Assembly: GCA_021732415.1 (NCBI GenBank) | Contig: JAKFVC010000077.1 | Span: 1-64,000 of the forward strand | DNA from: Planctomycetaceae bacterium | Lineage (GTDB): Bacteria > Planctomycetota > Planctomycetia > Planctomycetales > Planctomycetaceae | Direction of reading: 5' to 3' | DNA length: 64,000 nt | Shown: piece after piece, positions 40,196-49,385 of the stretch | Numbering within the stretch: the first letter of the stretch is position 1 | Layout: each line of letters begins with the position of its first letter | The notes under the pieces: generated by a model | Seen by the model: only the letters and a program-made list of their open reading frames with translations | The model's database searches: none | Told to the model about the DNA's origin: nothing | Made by a program: the position numbers and the translations under genes

Positions 40196-40265
40196 GACAT
40201 CCCATAAGTCCCATTTGTCCTATAAGTCCCATCCGTCCCATAAAAAATGCATGGGACTTATGGGA
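40196..40265. repeat. Small CCCATAAGTCCCAT repeat hairpin
   Basis: Imperfect tandem units of CCCATAAGTCCCAT are followed by ATGGGACTTATGGG, which pairs with them. It lies ten bases after the stop of the acyltransferase fusion gene on the minus strand and may end that transcript. Confidence 0.7.
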
Positions 40266-40274
40266 TTGCTGGAT

Positions 40275-43200
40275 TTAAACCGCGAACTTCGCCAGCGCCA
40301 ACGCCTTCAGATTCTTCAGGTCCAGCTTGCCGCTGCCCAGGAAGGGGATTTCTTCCACTTCGATGAAACTGTCGGTCGCCGGGATCCACAGGTTGGGCAG
40401 GCCGGCGCTGGATAACGCGTTGCAGACTTCCTGCGGTGACTTGGTGATTTTCTTGTGAATGACCACCAGGCGTTCGCCCTTGCGCTCATCTGGCACGGCC
40501 GTGATAACAGCCCGCAGTTCGGGTCCTTCGTCACCCGGTTCGGCGAGGATCTGGGTCAGCGTTTCTTCGATCTTGATATGCGGCACCATTTCGCCGCCGA
40601 TCTTCGAGAACCGGCTTTGGCGGCCGGTAATCGTGATGAAGCCGTCATTGTCGATCTGGGCAAAGTCACCCGTTTCGTACCAGCCATCGTGAATGACGGC
40701 CGCCGTTTTCTCCGGCATATTCAAGTAGCCCCGCATCACGTTGGGGCCCTTCATCAGGAGTAGACCCGGGGTATCCACTCCGAGCGGTTCGCGGGTCTCG
40801 GGGTCGACAATCTTCGCCGTCACACCCGGAATCGCGCGGCCCACGGTCCCCTTCTTGGAGCCGACTTGGGTAAATGTTTCCTCCCGATGATCGGGGACAT
40901 TCACCGCAGCCAATGGCGTGAGCTCCGTCGTACCGTACCCTTCGTTGATCTGAACGCCGAACTTCTCGAAGAATGCCTCGGCGAGATCGGGCGGCAGCTT
41001 TTCGGCCCCGGAGATCACCATATCGAGGGTCGCGAACTGTTGTTTCTCAACCCGCTTGAGATAGGTCCGCAGGAAGGTGGGCGTCGCCAGCAGAATGGTC
41101 CCCTTGTACTCTTCGCAGAGTTGGCCAATCGTGCGAGCATCCAGCGGATTGAAATGATAGACCCCCTTCGCATTCAGGCACAGGGCACACCACATCGTCA
41201 CGGTGTAACCGAACGAATGGAAGAAGGGCAGCACCCCCATCAGGACGTCTTTGGCTTCCAGATGCAACAATTGGTCGACGGCCTCGACGTTGGAGGCGAT
41301 ATTGAACTGCGACAACATCACCCCCTTGGGTTCGCCGGTCGATCCCGAGGTGAAGATGATCGTCACAATGTCATCCGGTTTGGCCCGGGTCAGTCCCAGC
41401 CAGCGATCCAGGATGTACACGGGCACGCAGTAGGTCTGGAAGGCCGCAAGCGCTTTCACCATCGCCGTCGCGGACTGCGCGCAATCGTCCAGATAGATGA
41501 ATTCTGTCTCGAGCGGCAGATTCATCTTCTCCTGGAACTTGCGACTCGTCACCACATGTTTGACACCGGCGGCCCGCAGATGCGCATTCATATCGCCGAC
41601 GGAAACGGTGTAGTTCAAATTGACCGTCGTCCGCCCCAGCATGGCCAGAGCACTGTTAGCCAGGACTCCCCCCACCGACGGCGGCAACAACACGCCCACC
41701 GTCGTCTCCGAGGATGGAATCGTGTGTTGCAAGAACTTGCGGACGATCAGGGTCCGAATTAGCAAATCACGTCCTGATAGCTTTTGACCGGTCGAATCCG
41801 CCACTTTGATGGCGGACTTCATCCGGCGGCAGGCGCGGATCATGCGGCGTGGCAGCGAGACAAACTGCTCACGGCGCTTGATGACCGCTTCGGCCCCCAG
41901 TTGTTCCACCGCTTGCCGGACTTCATACGTACTTTTCGGCTCGTAGATGGGCTCACCGAACATCACGGTCACGGGGTAGCGCCAGGTCCGAGGCCATTTC
42001 TTAAAGAAGCGGCCTCCTTCGAAGCTGAACACACTGCCCCACAGGCCGTCCAGATACACAGGGATAATCGGAGCCCCGGTTCCTTCGACAATCTTCAGCA
42101 AACCGCGCTGAAATGCCAGCAGTTGACCCGTCCGAGTAATGCCCCCTTCAGCGAAAATGCAAACCACATCACCGTCGCGCAACGCCTGATTGGCCGCTTG
42201 CAGCGACTGGATCAATGCCTTGGGGCCCCCCGACGAATTGATCGGGATCGCCCGCATGGTTTTCGACAACCACGAAATAAATGGCGCTTTCAAATTGCCG
42301 TCGTACGCAATCATCCGCGCGTGACGAGTGGAGTGAATGCCGACCAGGATGCCGTCCGCAAACGACACATGGTTGCAGACCAGCAGCGCTCCGCCCGTCT
42401 CCGGAATATTCGTTCTGCCAAACACGCGGGCTCGATAGAGCAGGCCGCTCAGTCCCCAGAGAATAAAGCGAATGGTGTAATCGGGAACCATCCGGAACAT
42501 GTAGATGGCAATCGGTACTGTCACGATCGCCGCAAACAGAAAGATCCCGCGTGGAGGAATGTTCGCCAGCTTGGCCGCGTAAAACATTCCGGAAACGACC
42601 AGCATCCCCAGGAACGTGATGAAATTGTTGCCCGCAAAGATCTGCCCGCGGACATCCGGGGCACTATTCTTCTGCAAGTAGGCCATCAGCGGCACATCGT
42701 ACAGACCTCCGAAAAAGCCGAGTCCAAATAGCAATAAGGCCGTCATATAATAGGACGACGTCAGTGGTCCGGCCCCCTGGATCGGCGCATCTGGCACAAA
42801 GAACAGCAGGCCAGCGACGATCGCGATGGCTCCGGCCGAAATCGGAACCATCCCCAGTTCGACCTGACCACGGGACCACGACCCTGCCAGGACGCTTCCC
42901 AGGCACACGCCGACGGCCATCGACATCATCAAAGCCGCAATCAACACGGCCCCGGTCTCTTCATGAATGTGCAAATGCTTGGCTGCGTAGACGTTGACCG
43001 TCAGTTGCGCCAGACATCCCAAAGACCAGAAATACGCGGCCGCGAATGCCACGCGACGCATCGCCGGATTGGCACACATGACGCTGACATCATGCAAAGT
43101 TTCCGCAAACGGATTGGATGGAAACTTCCGCGTCGGATCGGCGGCCGGGATCGCGTGAATCATCAGACTACTCAAGTAGCCGAGGCCCGCCAGTCCCAGC

Positions 43201-43841
43201 ATGATGGTACCGACCAGCCAGATTCCGGGAATCGCAACACCCCCGAGATTGACCGGGGCCAGGTCCCCGCCCGACAGGTGAGTCATCGCTTTGGAAGGGA
43301 CCGTAATCTGAAACAACCCGAAGCCGGTGACGGTTCCTGCCAGAATCGCGAGCATCGTCGCCAGTCCGGCCAGGCCGTTGGCAAACGAAAGCTTGTCTGT
43401 CTTCAGCAGTTCCGGCAGGATCCCCAGTTTTGCCGGTCCGAACAAACAGGCTTGTGTTCCCAGCAGAAAGATACAACCCAGGATCAGCCAGGGAAGTTTG
43501 AAGTAGACCCCGGCGATGCCTAAGGCCATGATCACCACTTCCATGAATTTGGTGGCGACAATGACGCGGGGTTTGCCAAAGCGATCCGCCAGAAATCCAG
43601 ACGGTGCGGCGAACAGGACGTACGGCAACACAAACAACGCCGAGCCGACCGACAGGATCAGCTCTTTGTAATCCTTGCCCAGCATTTCGATGCCGACATA
43701 CGTGGCAAACCACTTAAACAGGTTATCGTTGAAGACCCCCAGAAACTGGGTCAACAACAACCCCAGAAAGCTGACCGACAGAAGCCCGACCTTGTCGTCT
43801 TCCGGGATATGGCTCGGCGAATCATTGCCGGCAGCGTGCAT
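40275..43841 (-). CDS. MFS transporter - PlsC acyltransferase - acyl-CoA/ACP synthetase fusion (Aas-like)
   Basis: The 1188-residue product joins three parts. Residues 1 to about 420 are a 12-helix major facilitator domain (LLTQFLGVFNDNLFKWF), like the LplT lysophospholipid flippase. The middle is a PlsC acyltransferase with the motif NHVSFAD (HX4D type) and FAEGGITRTG. The C-terminal 500 residues are an AMP-forming acyl-CoA or acyl-ACP synthetase (TIIFTSGSTGEPKGVMLSQ, EGYGTTELTP, YETGDFAQID). In enteric bacteria LplT and Aas together import and re-acylate lysophospholipids; here all steps sit in one chain. The ATG at 43841 has AAGGA upstream; longer frames are not supported. Confidence 0.92.
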   Translation of the reverse strand: MHAAGNDSPSHIPEDDKVGLLSVSFLGLLLTQFLGVFNDNLFKWFATYVGIEMLGKDYKELILSVGSALFVLPYVLFAAPSGFLADRFGKPRVIVATKFMEVVIMALGIAGVYFKLPWLILGCIFLLGTQACLFGPAKLGILPELLKTDKLSFANGLAGLATMLAILAGTVTGFGLFQITVPSKAMTHLSGGDLAPVNLGGVAIPGIWLVGTIMLGLAGLGYLSSLMIHAIPAADPTRKFPSNPFAETLHDVSVMCANPAMRRVAFAAAYFWSLGCLAQLTVNVYAAKHLHIHEETGAVLIAALMMSMAVGVCLGSVLAGSWSRGQVELGMVPISAGAIAIVAGLLFFVPDAPIQGAGPLTSSYYMTALLLFGLGFFGGLYDVPLMAYLQKNSAPDVRGQIFAGNNFITFLGMLVVSGMFYAAKLANIPPRGIFLFAAIVTVPIAIYMFRMVPDYTIRFILWGLSGLLYRARVFGRTNIPETGGALLVCNHVSFADGILVGIHSTRHARMIAYDGNLKAPFISWLSKTMRAIPINSSGGPKALIQSLQAANQALRDGDVVCIFAEGGITRTGQLLAFQRGLLKIVEGTGAPIIPVYLDGLWGSVFSFEGGRFFKKWPRTWRYPVTVMFGEPIYEPKSTYEVRQAVEQLGAEAVIKRREQFVSLPRRMIRACRRMKSAIKVADSTGQKLSGRDLLIRTLIVRKFLQHTIPSSETTVGVLLPPSVGGVLANSALAMLGRTTVNLNYTVSVGDMNAHLRAAGVKHVVTSRKFQEKMNLPLETEFIYLDDCAQSATAMVKALAAFQTYCVPVYILDRWLGLTRAKPDDIVTIIFTSGSTGEPKGVMLSQFNIASNVEAVDQLLHLEAKDVLMGVLPFFHSFGYTVTMWCALCLNAKGVYHFNPLDARTIGQLCEEYKGTILLATPTFLRTYLKRVEKQQFATLDMVISGAEKLPPDLAEAFFEKFGVQINEGYGTTELTPLAAVNVPDHREETFTQVGSKKGTVGRAIPGVTAKIVDPETREPLGVDTPGLLLMKGPNVMRGYLNMPEKTAAVIHDGWYETGDFAQIDNDGFITITGRQSRFSKIGGEMVPHIKIEETLTQILAEPGDEGPELRAVITAVPDERKGERLVVIHKKITKSPQEVCNALSSAGLPNLWIPATDSFIEVEEIPFLGSGKLDLKNLKALALAKFAV

Positions 43842-44312
43842 CGTCACAATCCTTCTGGGCGCAAACGGCTCGAATTCCAACCTGCAACAGAATTGCGGGC
43901 CCGGAAATCGGGGACTCCGTTTGTGAAATCGAATCTGAACACAGTACTGATTGTGAAAAACGGGGTGGATCTGGCGTAAAACTCCGGCAGAACCTACGCC
44001 CACCAATCAGACGGCATCTTGAAATACGCCTTAACTTATTGACTCTCATGGAGCTATGTCAATCATCCCGACCTTTCAGTCGAACCTGATCGGCCCATAT
44101 CTTAGCAGGCGATTTCCAGACGGAAAGATAACGCGGCAATTCTTCATCTGGATCTTCTGCTTAATCTCAGATTGGCGACCGGGTAACCGCATCAATTGAA
44201 GAATTATCTCACGCCAAGGCGCCAAGACGCAAAGTTCTGAATTCGAACCAGACACGCATTTCTCTTCTTTGCGTCTTGGCGTAAGATTATTCCCCAATTC
44301 CTCGATCATCTT
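43842..44312. repeat. Gap with a CACGCCAAGGCGCC palindrome
   Basis: No gene in these 471 bases. A palindrome has arms 44199-44234 (GGCGCCAAGACGCAAAG) and 44267-44292 (CTTTGCGTCTTGGCG). It is related to the inner palindrome at 36339-36443 and lies 20 bases after the glycosylase stop on the minus strand. Confidence 0.75.
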
Positions 44313-44945
44313 CTATGGTTCAACCGACTTCACCTTTGACTTATCGGCCGCCCTCCACAGATAGAGTGCCGCGGTCGAACGATGCGGCTGCCAGCAGACC
44401 CCGTGTTCTGCCAGCTGCTTCTTCGTGGGATGCTCCGGCAATCCATAAGCCACTTGGAATCCGTTACGCACGCCAAAATCATCCACCGGCAAAACATCGG
44501 GCCGGCCCAGTTGGAAGATCAGCAACATCTCAACGGTCCAGCGACCGACGCCTCGGACTTCGGTCAGACGCGAAATGATCTCTTCGTCCGACAGCTTGAC
44601 GATCTGCCGCGACGTAGGGACGACACCCTCCAGACTCTTCGCCGCGATATCTTGAATCGCCAGGACCTTCGCCCGGGAGAACCCACAGCCGCGCAGGATG
44701 TCGTCGGGGACCTCGGCGATCTGTTCGGGCTTCGGGAACTTGTTCCCCGGAAACAACGCGACAAATCGTGCCAGGATGGTCTGCGCCGCCTTGCCGTGCA
44801 ACTGCTGGTGCGCGACGGCCTGCACGAGAGATTCAAACGGCGACCGCTTGGTCCGGGCTTCAAAATCGAGCGGCCCGATTTCCTTGATCAGCCGTTTCAT
44901 CACCGGGTCGGACTTTTGCAATACCTTGAGAGCTTCGGGGGTCAT
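44313..44945 (-). CDS. DNA-3-methyladenine glycosylase (AlkA-like, HhH-GPD)
   Basis: The 210-residue product is a base-excision repair enzyme of the HhH-GPD superfamily. It has the AlkA-type N-terminal helix region (SPFESLVQAVAHQQLHGKAA), the helix-hairpin-helix LTEVRGVGRWTVEMLL and the catalytic aspartate in LPVDDFGVRNG. It lacks the N-terminal beta domain of E. coli AlkA, like many shorter bacterial relatives. It should remove alkylated bases. The ATG at 44945 has GAGGAAAC directly upstream. Isolated gene. Confidence 0.92.
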   Translation of the reverse strand: MTPEALKVLQKSDPVMKRLIKEIGPLDFEARTKRSPFESLVQAVAHQQLHGKAAQTILARFVALFPGNKFPKPEQIAEVPDDILRGCGFSRAKVLAIQDIAAKSLEGVVPTSRQIVKLSDEEIISRLTEVRGVGRWTVEMLLIFQLGRPDVLPVDDFGVRNGFQVAYGLPEHPTKKQLAEHGVCWQPHRSTAALYLWRAADKSKVKSVEP

Positions 44946-45563
44946 CGTTTCCTCGATCGAACAGGCAGCTATCAATCTTCGGTCATTGTTACGGTATCAG
45001 AACCAGCCAACGAAAACAGCTAGGAGAGCCCTTCCGCAAGGCAACGCTGTGAAGCAACTTCGGCGTCATGGGAGGGTGAGGCTCCCGCCGAACCGCATAG
45101 TCTGGCGAGGGCCAATAAACGCTTGCGGTTCGGCGGGAGCCTCACCCTCCCATCGAGCCAATTCCTACACCCGGCATATCCGTAACGCAACGGTTTCTTT
45201 CCCCACGCCAAATGTTGGCTTTTCGCAACACGCTCCAATCCATGTGCTAGGTTTGCAACAGGATGCTATGAAGTGTGGCAATTCTGTCCGGAAGAATCGT
45301 CAAATTTCCTGCATCCCCAACGCTTGGTCGGGAATGACCATCGGGAATGAGACTGGCTGCTGCCAGATCATCCGGATGCAGTGGGGCCTATGGAGACGGA
45401 AAAACCGTCCAAGAACCCCTATCAAAGAAATTCCCATTGAGCACCCCCACGTTCCGCCGCGACCCCGCAGGAAGCCAGTCAACCTCCGGGGTCGCGATGG
45501 AACATCTTCACGCAGTCTGGTCGAGGGGACCGAAGTCTGCCGCCTACGGAAGTCAATTGTTCC
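44946..45563. other. Divergent intergenic region upstream of ftsK
   Basis: The 618 bases contain the short family A variant at 45070-45152. No gene is recognised in the remaining stretch; it may hold the promoters of the glycosylase and ftsK genes, but no clear motif was seen. Confidence 0.45.
45070..45152. repeat. Family A palindromic repeat, short 83-bp variant
   Basis: Arms GGGAGGGTGAGGCTCC and GGAGCCTCACCCTCCC match family A with a compensated change (C to T in one arm, G to A in the other). The inner palindrome is shortened. The paired change suggests selection on the stem. Confidence 0.9.
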
Positions 45564-47864
45564 ATGTGGGACTTGAAACGCCTACGTACTGATTTGCTCG
45601 CGTTGCTCCTGCTGGTGATGGTCGTGTTTTCGGGGTTGAGCTTAGTTAGCTATGACCCTGCCGATCCACCCGCACAGGCGGTTTACCCTGCGCGCACCGA
45701 AGTTCTCAACTGGTGCGGTCCTGCCGGAGCCTACGTGGCTCATTCTCTGCGCCATTGGTTCGGACTAGGCACCTATGTGTTGCTCGCGGGCGCGCTGACG
45801 TTCGACGCGCGCCTCTTCAGCCGCAAGCCTGTCACCGACCCCCTGTTGCGCATTTTCGGCGGATTGCTCGCCGTCAGTGCCGCGTGTGCCGCACTCCATG
45901 GACTGATGCCCGGCCTGGGTGGTGGACCGATTGTCGGCAGCGGTGGTTACATTGGTGCCTGGGGCTGGTCGCTGCTCGAAGAACATTTCCAATTCGGCGG
46001 CATCTGCTGCGTTCTCGTGGCCGCGTTCCTGGCCGGGACGTTGATTTCGACCGACCTGTGGCTGTTCAAACTGATCGCTTATGTGACCGTCATCCCAGCC
46101 CTGTTCCTGCGACTGCGGCGCGGCAATCAAGCGGTGAAGGGCCATTGGCCGGACGAATCCGAGATCGATCAAACTACCACAGAACCGGATCTCGACGACA
46201 TCGATTCCGAGCCTGATTTGCCCATTGTCGCGCCCCCCAAGAAACCGGTCGCGAGCACCCCGCCCGCGCCACGGCTGCCGGTCCGTGTGAATCCGCCCAT
46301 GTCGATGGGTGCCTTCCGCAAAACTCCTTCCGAATTGCCCGAGAACTACGCGCCGTGCGAACACCCGCTGCCTAATCCGGACATCCTGGAGGTCGCGCAG
46401 GAGTTCCCGTACGAACTACTCGCCAAGAAAGCTCAGATCGCCGCGGAAACTCTCGAAAAGACCTTCAAGGAATTCGGTCTGAATATCCGCGTCGTCGAAA
46501 TCGACACCGGGCCCGTCATCACACAATTTGAATTGGAACTGGAAGCCGGCCTGCGACTGTCGAAGGTGTCAGCACTCGCTGACGATCTGGCCATCGCCCT
46601 GCGCGTGCCCAGCGTTCGCGTTGTCGCCCCGATTCCCGGTAAGAACACCGTCGGCGTGGAAGTTCCCAACGATACGCAGGTCATGGTCCGCCTGCGTGAG
46701 CTCATCGAAACGTGCGGTGCCGATGCCAACAACAAGCGGATCCCGATTTTCCTCGGCAAAGATGTCAGCGGCCGGCCTCTCACGGTGGACCTCGCCAAGA
46801 TGCCGCACTTGCTGATCGCCGGTCGCACCGGTACCGGTAAGAGCGTCTGCTTGAATACGTTGATTCTGTCGATGCTGATGACGCGGACACCCGAGCAAGT
46901 CAAGATGCTGATGATCGATCCCAAGATGGTCGAACTCAGTCCGTACACGCGCATCCCGCACCTCATGCACCCGGTCATCACCGACATGAAGAAGGCCGAA
47001 GCGGTCCTGGGCTGGGCCGTGGATAAGATGGAAGAGCGTTACGATTTGCTCGCCCGGTGCGGAGTCCGGCATCTCGATGCCTACAACAAGCTGGGCAAAG
47101 AGGAAATCATCCTGCGGCTGGACATCGACCCCGATTCCCCCGAGGCCGATCAGGTCCCGGAAACGATGCCCTACATCGTGATCATCGCGGACGAAATGGC
47201 CGACATGATCATGACGTCGGGGAAGGATGTCGAAGCCCACATCGTCCGGTTGGCTCAAAAATCACGTGCGGTCGGCATTCACCTTGTGCTGGCCACACAG
47301 AAGCCGACGGTCGATGTCATCACGGGCCTCATCAAGTCCAACCTGCCCGCACGTATTGCCTTCCAGGTCGCCAGCCGCGTCGACAGCCGTGTCGTCCTGG
47401 ATGAAATGGGAGCCGACAAGCTGCTGGGCAACGGCGACATGCTGTACCTCGCCCCGGGCACCAGCAACCTGATCCGGGCCCAGGGAACGTACGTCAGCGA
47501 CGACGAGATGAATGCGATCATCGACTTCTACAGCGACCAGCCGCCGCAATACAGCCGCGAGTTGCAGCAACTGAAAGCCGCCGATCAGAAGTCGGATGCC
47601 AAAGGCATCGATGCGATGCGGCAGCGCGACGACATGTACGAGCAAGCGATTGACGTCGTCATTCGCGAAGGCCGCGGAAGTTGTTCGCTCCTGCAACGAG
47701 CCCTCGGCATCGGCTACGGGCGCGCGTCTCGCCTCATCGACTTCATGGCTGAAGACGGCATCGTGGGCGCCTACAACGGCGCCCAGGCCCGCGAGGTCCT
47801 CTACACCCCCGAGCAGTGGCAAGCAGTCGTGCACGGGGACGAAATGGAACACGCCGACAACTAA
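45564..47864 (+). CDS. ftsK: DNA translocase FtsK/SpoIIIE
   Basis: FtsK pumps chromosomal DNA through the closing division site and activates dimer resolution. The 766-residue product has four membrane helices in the first 190 residues and a short acidic linker. The alpha/beta motor follows, with Walker A GRTGTGKS (420-427), IADEMADMIM and QKPTVDVITGLIK. The C-terminal gamma winged helix (about 690-755: SLLQRALGIGYGRASRLIDF) reads the polar DNA motifs. The linker is short compared with the E. coli protein. Planctomycetes of this group lack FtsZ, so FtsK acting without it would be of interest. No strong ribosome-binding site precedes the ATG. Confidence 0.96.
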   Translation: MWDLKRLRTDLLALLLLVMVVFSGLSLVSYDPADPPAQAVYPARTEVLNWCGPAGAYVAHSLRHWFGLGTYVLLAGALTFDARLFSRKPVTDPLLRIFGGLLAVSAACAALHGLMPGLGGGPIVGSGGYIGAWGWSLLEEHFQFGGICCVLVAAFLAGTLISTDLWLFKLIAYVTVIPALFLRLRRGNQAVKGHWPDESEIDQTTTEPDLDDIDSEPDLPIVAPPKKPVASTPPAPRLPVRVNPPMSMGAFRKTPSELPENYAPCEHPLPNPDILEVAQEFPYELLAKKAQIAAETLEKTFKEFGLNIRVVEIDTGPVITQFELELEAGLRLSKVSALADDLAIALRVPSVRVVAPIPGKNTVGVEVPNDTQVMVRLRELIETCGADANNKRIPIFLGKDVSGRPLTVDLAKMPHLLIAGRTGTGKSVCLNTLILSMLMTRTPEQVKMLMIDPKMVELSPYTRIPHLMHPVITDMKKAEAVLGWAVDKMEERYDLLARCGVRHLDAYNKLGKEEIILRLDIDPDSPEADQVPETMPYIVIIADEMADMIMTSGKDVEAHIVRLAQKSRAVGIHLVLATQKPTVDVITGLIKSNLPARIAFQVASRVDSRVVLDEMGADKLLGNGDMLYLAPGTSNLIRAQGTYVSDDEMNAIIDFYSDQPPQYSRELQQLKAADQKSDAKGIDAMRQRDDMYEQAIDVVIREGRGSCSLLQRALGIGYGRASRLIDFMAEDGIVGAYNGAQAREVLYTPEQWQAVVHGDEMEHADN

Positions 47865-47886
47865 GCCGTAGGATGGTCGCATGCCC

Positions 47887-48230
47887 GTAGGATGGGCACC
47901 TTGCCCGTCTGAGTCCGTAACAATCGACGCGAAATAGCTTCGTCCTTCGCGATCTTCGCGCAGCGCAAGGGTGGCGTTGTAAACGATTCCAAAACGCTTC
48001 AATAAGCCCAATTCGGGTGCCACTGGCTATGCCAGTGCTAGTAGTCTCTCGATTCCCGATCCCGGTCCGGCAATGCACTGGCGGAGCCAGTGGCACCCGA
48101 ATTCAGAGCTCTCTGGCGACCTTAGGCCTCATTGATTGATGTAAGCCGTACGCTCCGCGAAGCTCGCGTGACGCCAATCGTGTGCAACGTCGATTGTTAC
48201 AGGCTCAGACAGGCAAGGTGCCCATCCTAC
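47887..48230. repeat. Three-layer nested palindromic element (family C), copy 2
   Basis: The outer arms GTAGGATGGGCACCTTGCC and GGCAAGGTGCCCATCCTAC begin 22 bases after the ftsK stop. Inside them TCCGTAACAATCGACG pairs with CGTCGATTGTTACAGG. Innermost is AATTCGGGTGCCACTGGC with its complement (48010-48103). The inner two layers match the element at 32297-32624. No coding content. Confidence 0.9.
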
Positions 48231-48440
48231 GGCATTACGATCAGCATCCCGGTTACACACGTCACAGGCCAACCAACCGCACTTTGCGCCCCAGTCAGGC
48301 CAGGTCCAACACTGCGTATTTCCAATTGTCAAACAGTTTTGTGTTAACGAGCGCTCCACAGGGAGAGGATCCACGTTCACCTCTGTACTGTCTGACCCCA
48401 CTATTGCAGCCGAATTCAAAAAAAAACCTCCCACCGAAAT

Positions 48441-48468
48441 TTGACGTCGCGATTCTTTGACCTACATA
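48441..48468 (+). promoter_or_regulatory. Probable promoter of the riboswitch-prepilin transcript
   Basis: TTGACG (48441-48446), a 16-base spacer and TACATA (48463-48468) resemble a sigma-70 promoter. Transcription would start near 48475, inside the small palindrome GTAACGTCAGTTAC (48472-48485), which could be an operator. The aptamer begins about 60 bases further on. Confidence 0.45.
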
Positions 48469-48533
48469 TTGGTAACGTCAGTTACGACTTTTCGGAACGA
48501 GTTAGGTCCTCTGCATTTGCACAACTGAGGGCT

Positions 48534-48616
48534 CGACAAGGGCAAACCGGTCGTGAGGCCGCGACGCAAAGCCATGAGTCTTAGATATCAAAGATCGTCA
48601 GGCTGCCGAAAGCTGT
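48534..48616 (+). ncRNA. Cyclic di-GMP-I riboswitch (GEMM-I)
   Basis: The aptamer core matches the GEMM-I consensus. AGGGCAAACC is followed by a helix closed by a GTGA tetraloop of the GNRA type (CGGTC-GTGA-GGCCG). Then come GCGACGCAAAGCC and a second hairpin (GCCATGAGTCTT pairing with AAGATCGTCAGGC), ending in GGCTGCCG. The GNRA loop, the invariant GACGCAAAGCC strand and two stems with well-formed pairing are all present. It lies in the 5' leader of the prepilin gene at 48805, in the same orientation. GEMM-I RNAs bind c-di-GMP and control motility, pilus and surface genes in many bacteria. Whether ligand binding raises or lowers expression is not evident from the sequence. Confidence 0.9.
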
Positions 48617-48627
48617 TAATCGACGCG

Positions 48628-48718
48628 TTAGTTACGCCTGTGCCAATATCCGCTGTCTGTTGAGACCGCCGGCACACTGATTTGCGACGTAATCAGTCCC
48701 GCGTAACTAAGCCGGTGG
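48628..48718 (+). promoter_or_regulatory. Putative expression platform of the c-di-GMP riboswitch
   Basis: Downstream of the aptamer three pairings are nested: TTAGTTACGC (48628-48637) with GCGTAACTAA (48701-48710), CCGCCGGC (48667-48674) with GCCGGTGG (48711-48718), and the hairpin ACTGATT...AATCAGT (48677-48697). The first two cannot form at the same time as a simple stack, so they may be alternative states. There is no T-run, so a classical terminator is unlikely. How it acts is inferred. Confidence 0.45.
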
Positions 48719-48804
48719 ATTTGGGGGGGTCCCGAACTCCGGTTGCGTCGAGTTGTTCCACACCGTGCATCCTCAGGGAAGCGCAAATTCAGGAAGGCAA
48801 AGCA

Positions 48805-49266
48805 ATGATTCAGAAGAACGAAACTGTGTCGAATTCGTTGGTGGGCAAGGCTCGTCGAGGATTTACGCTGGTCGAATTGGCCGTCGTAATCGTGATCATC
48901 GGCGTGTTGGCCGCGTTCGGCGTGCCCCGGTTCATCAAGTCAGTCGAACGTTCGAAAGCCGCAGAAGCGTTCTCTTACGCCGCCGCTGTCCGCTCAGCTC
49001 AGGAACGGTACCACTCGCGTGAAGGTACCTACGCCACTGCCGTGACCGATCTGGACATCAAGTTCTCGGTGCCCAAATATTTCACGGTCGGCACGATTGC
49101 CGCTGGCACGACCAGTTCGTTGGAAGATTCCTGGTCGTTGACGTTCACTCGTACCGGGGCTTCAGCCGGTTACGGTGAATACACCATCACCTTCACCGAA
49201 GATGGTTACGACAAGGACAACAGCACGATCAACGCAATTCCCGACATCAACCCGCTCCAGACGTAA
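48805..49266 (+). CDS. Type IV pilin-like prepilin protein
   Basis: The 153-residue product has the prepilin leader and helix KARRGFTLVELAVVIVIIG, with a prepilin peptidase site after RRG, the methylated Phe and the conserved Glu at position 5. The globular C-terminal domain (AVRSAQERYHSREGTYATAV, LEDSWSLTFTRTGASAGYG) resembles the small major-pilin or GspG-type group and lacks the DUF1559 domain so common in planctomycetes. AGGAAGG lies seven bases upstream of the ATG. The leader carries a c-di-GMP-I riboswitch and the gene has its own terminator, so it is a single-gene unit with no pilus assembly genes beside it. The assembled fibre or pseudopilus is unknown. Confidence 0.93.
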   Translation: MIQKNETVSNSLVGKARRGFTLVELAVVIVIIGVLAAFGVPRFIKSVERSKAAEAFSYAAAVRSAQERYHSREGTYATAVTDLDIKFSVPKYFTVGTIAAGTTSSLEDSWSLTFTRTGASAGYGEYTITFTEDGYDKDNSTINAIPDINPLQT

Positions 49267-49313
49267 TCTGGGTGAGTTGACGTAAAGGAAACCCAGCAGC
49301 GTAAGCGGGTCCT

Positions 49314-49346
49314 CAACGGGCGGCCAGATCTTCTGACCGCCCGTTG
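49314..49346 (+). terminator. Terminator of the prepilin gene
   Basis: A 15-bp stem (CAACGGGCGGCCAGA with TCTGACCGCCCGTTG, one mismatch) is followed by TTTCATTCTTT, 47 bases after the prepilin stop. Confidence 0.88.
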
Positions 49347-49385
49347 TTTCATTCTTTGGATGTTGCAGCCCCGTGGCCGGCAACT

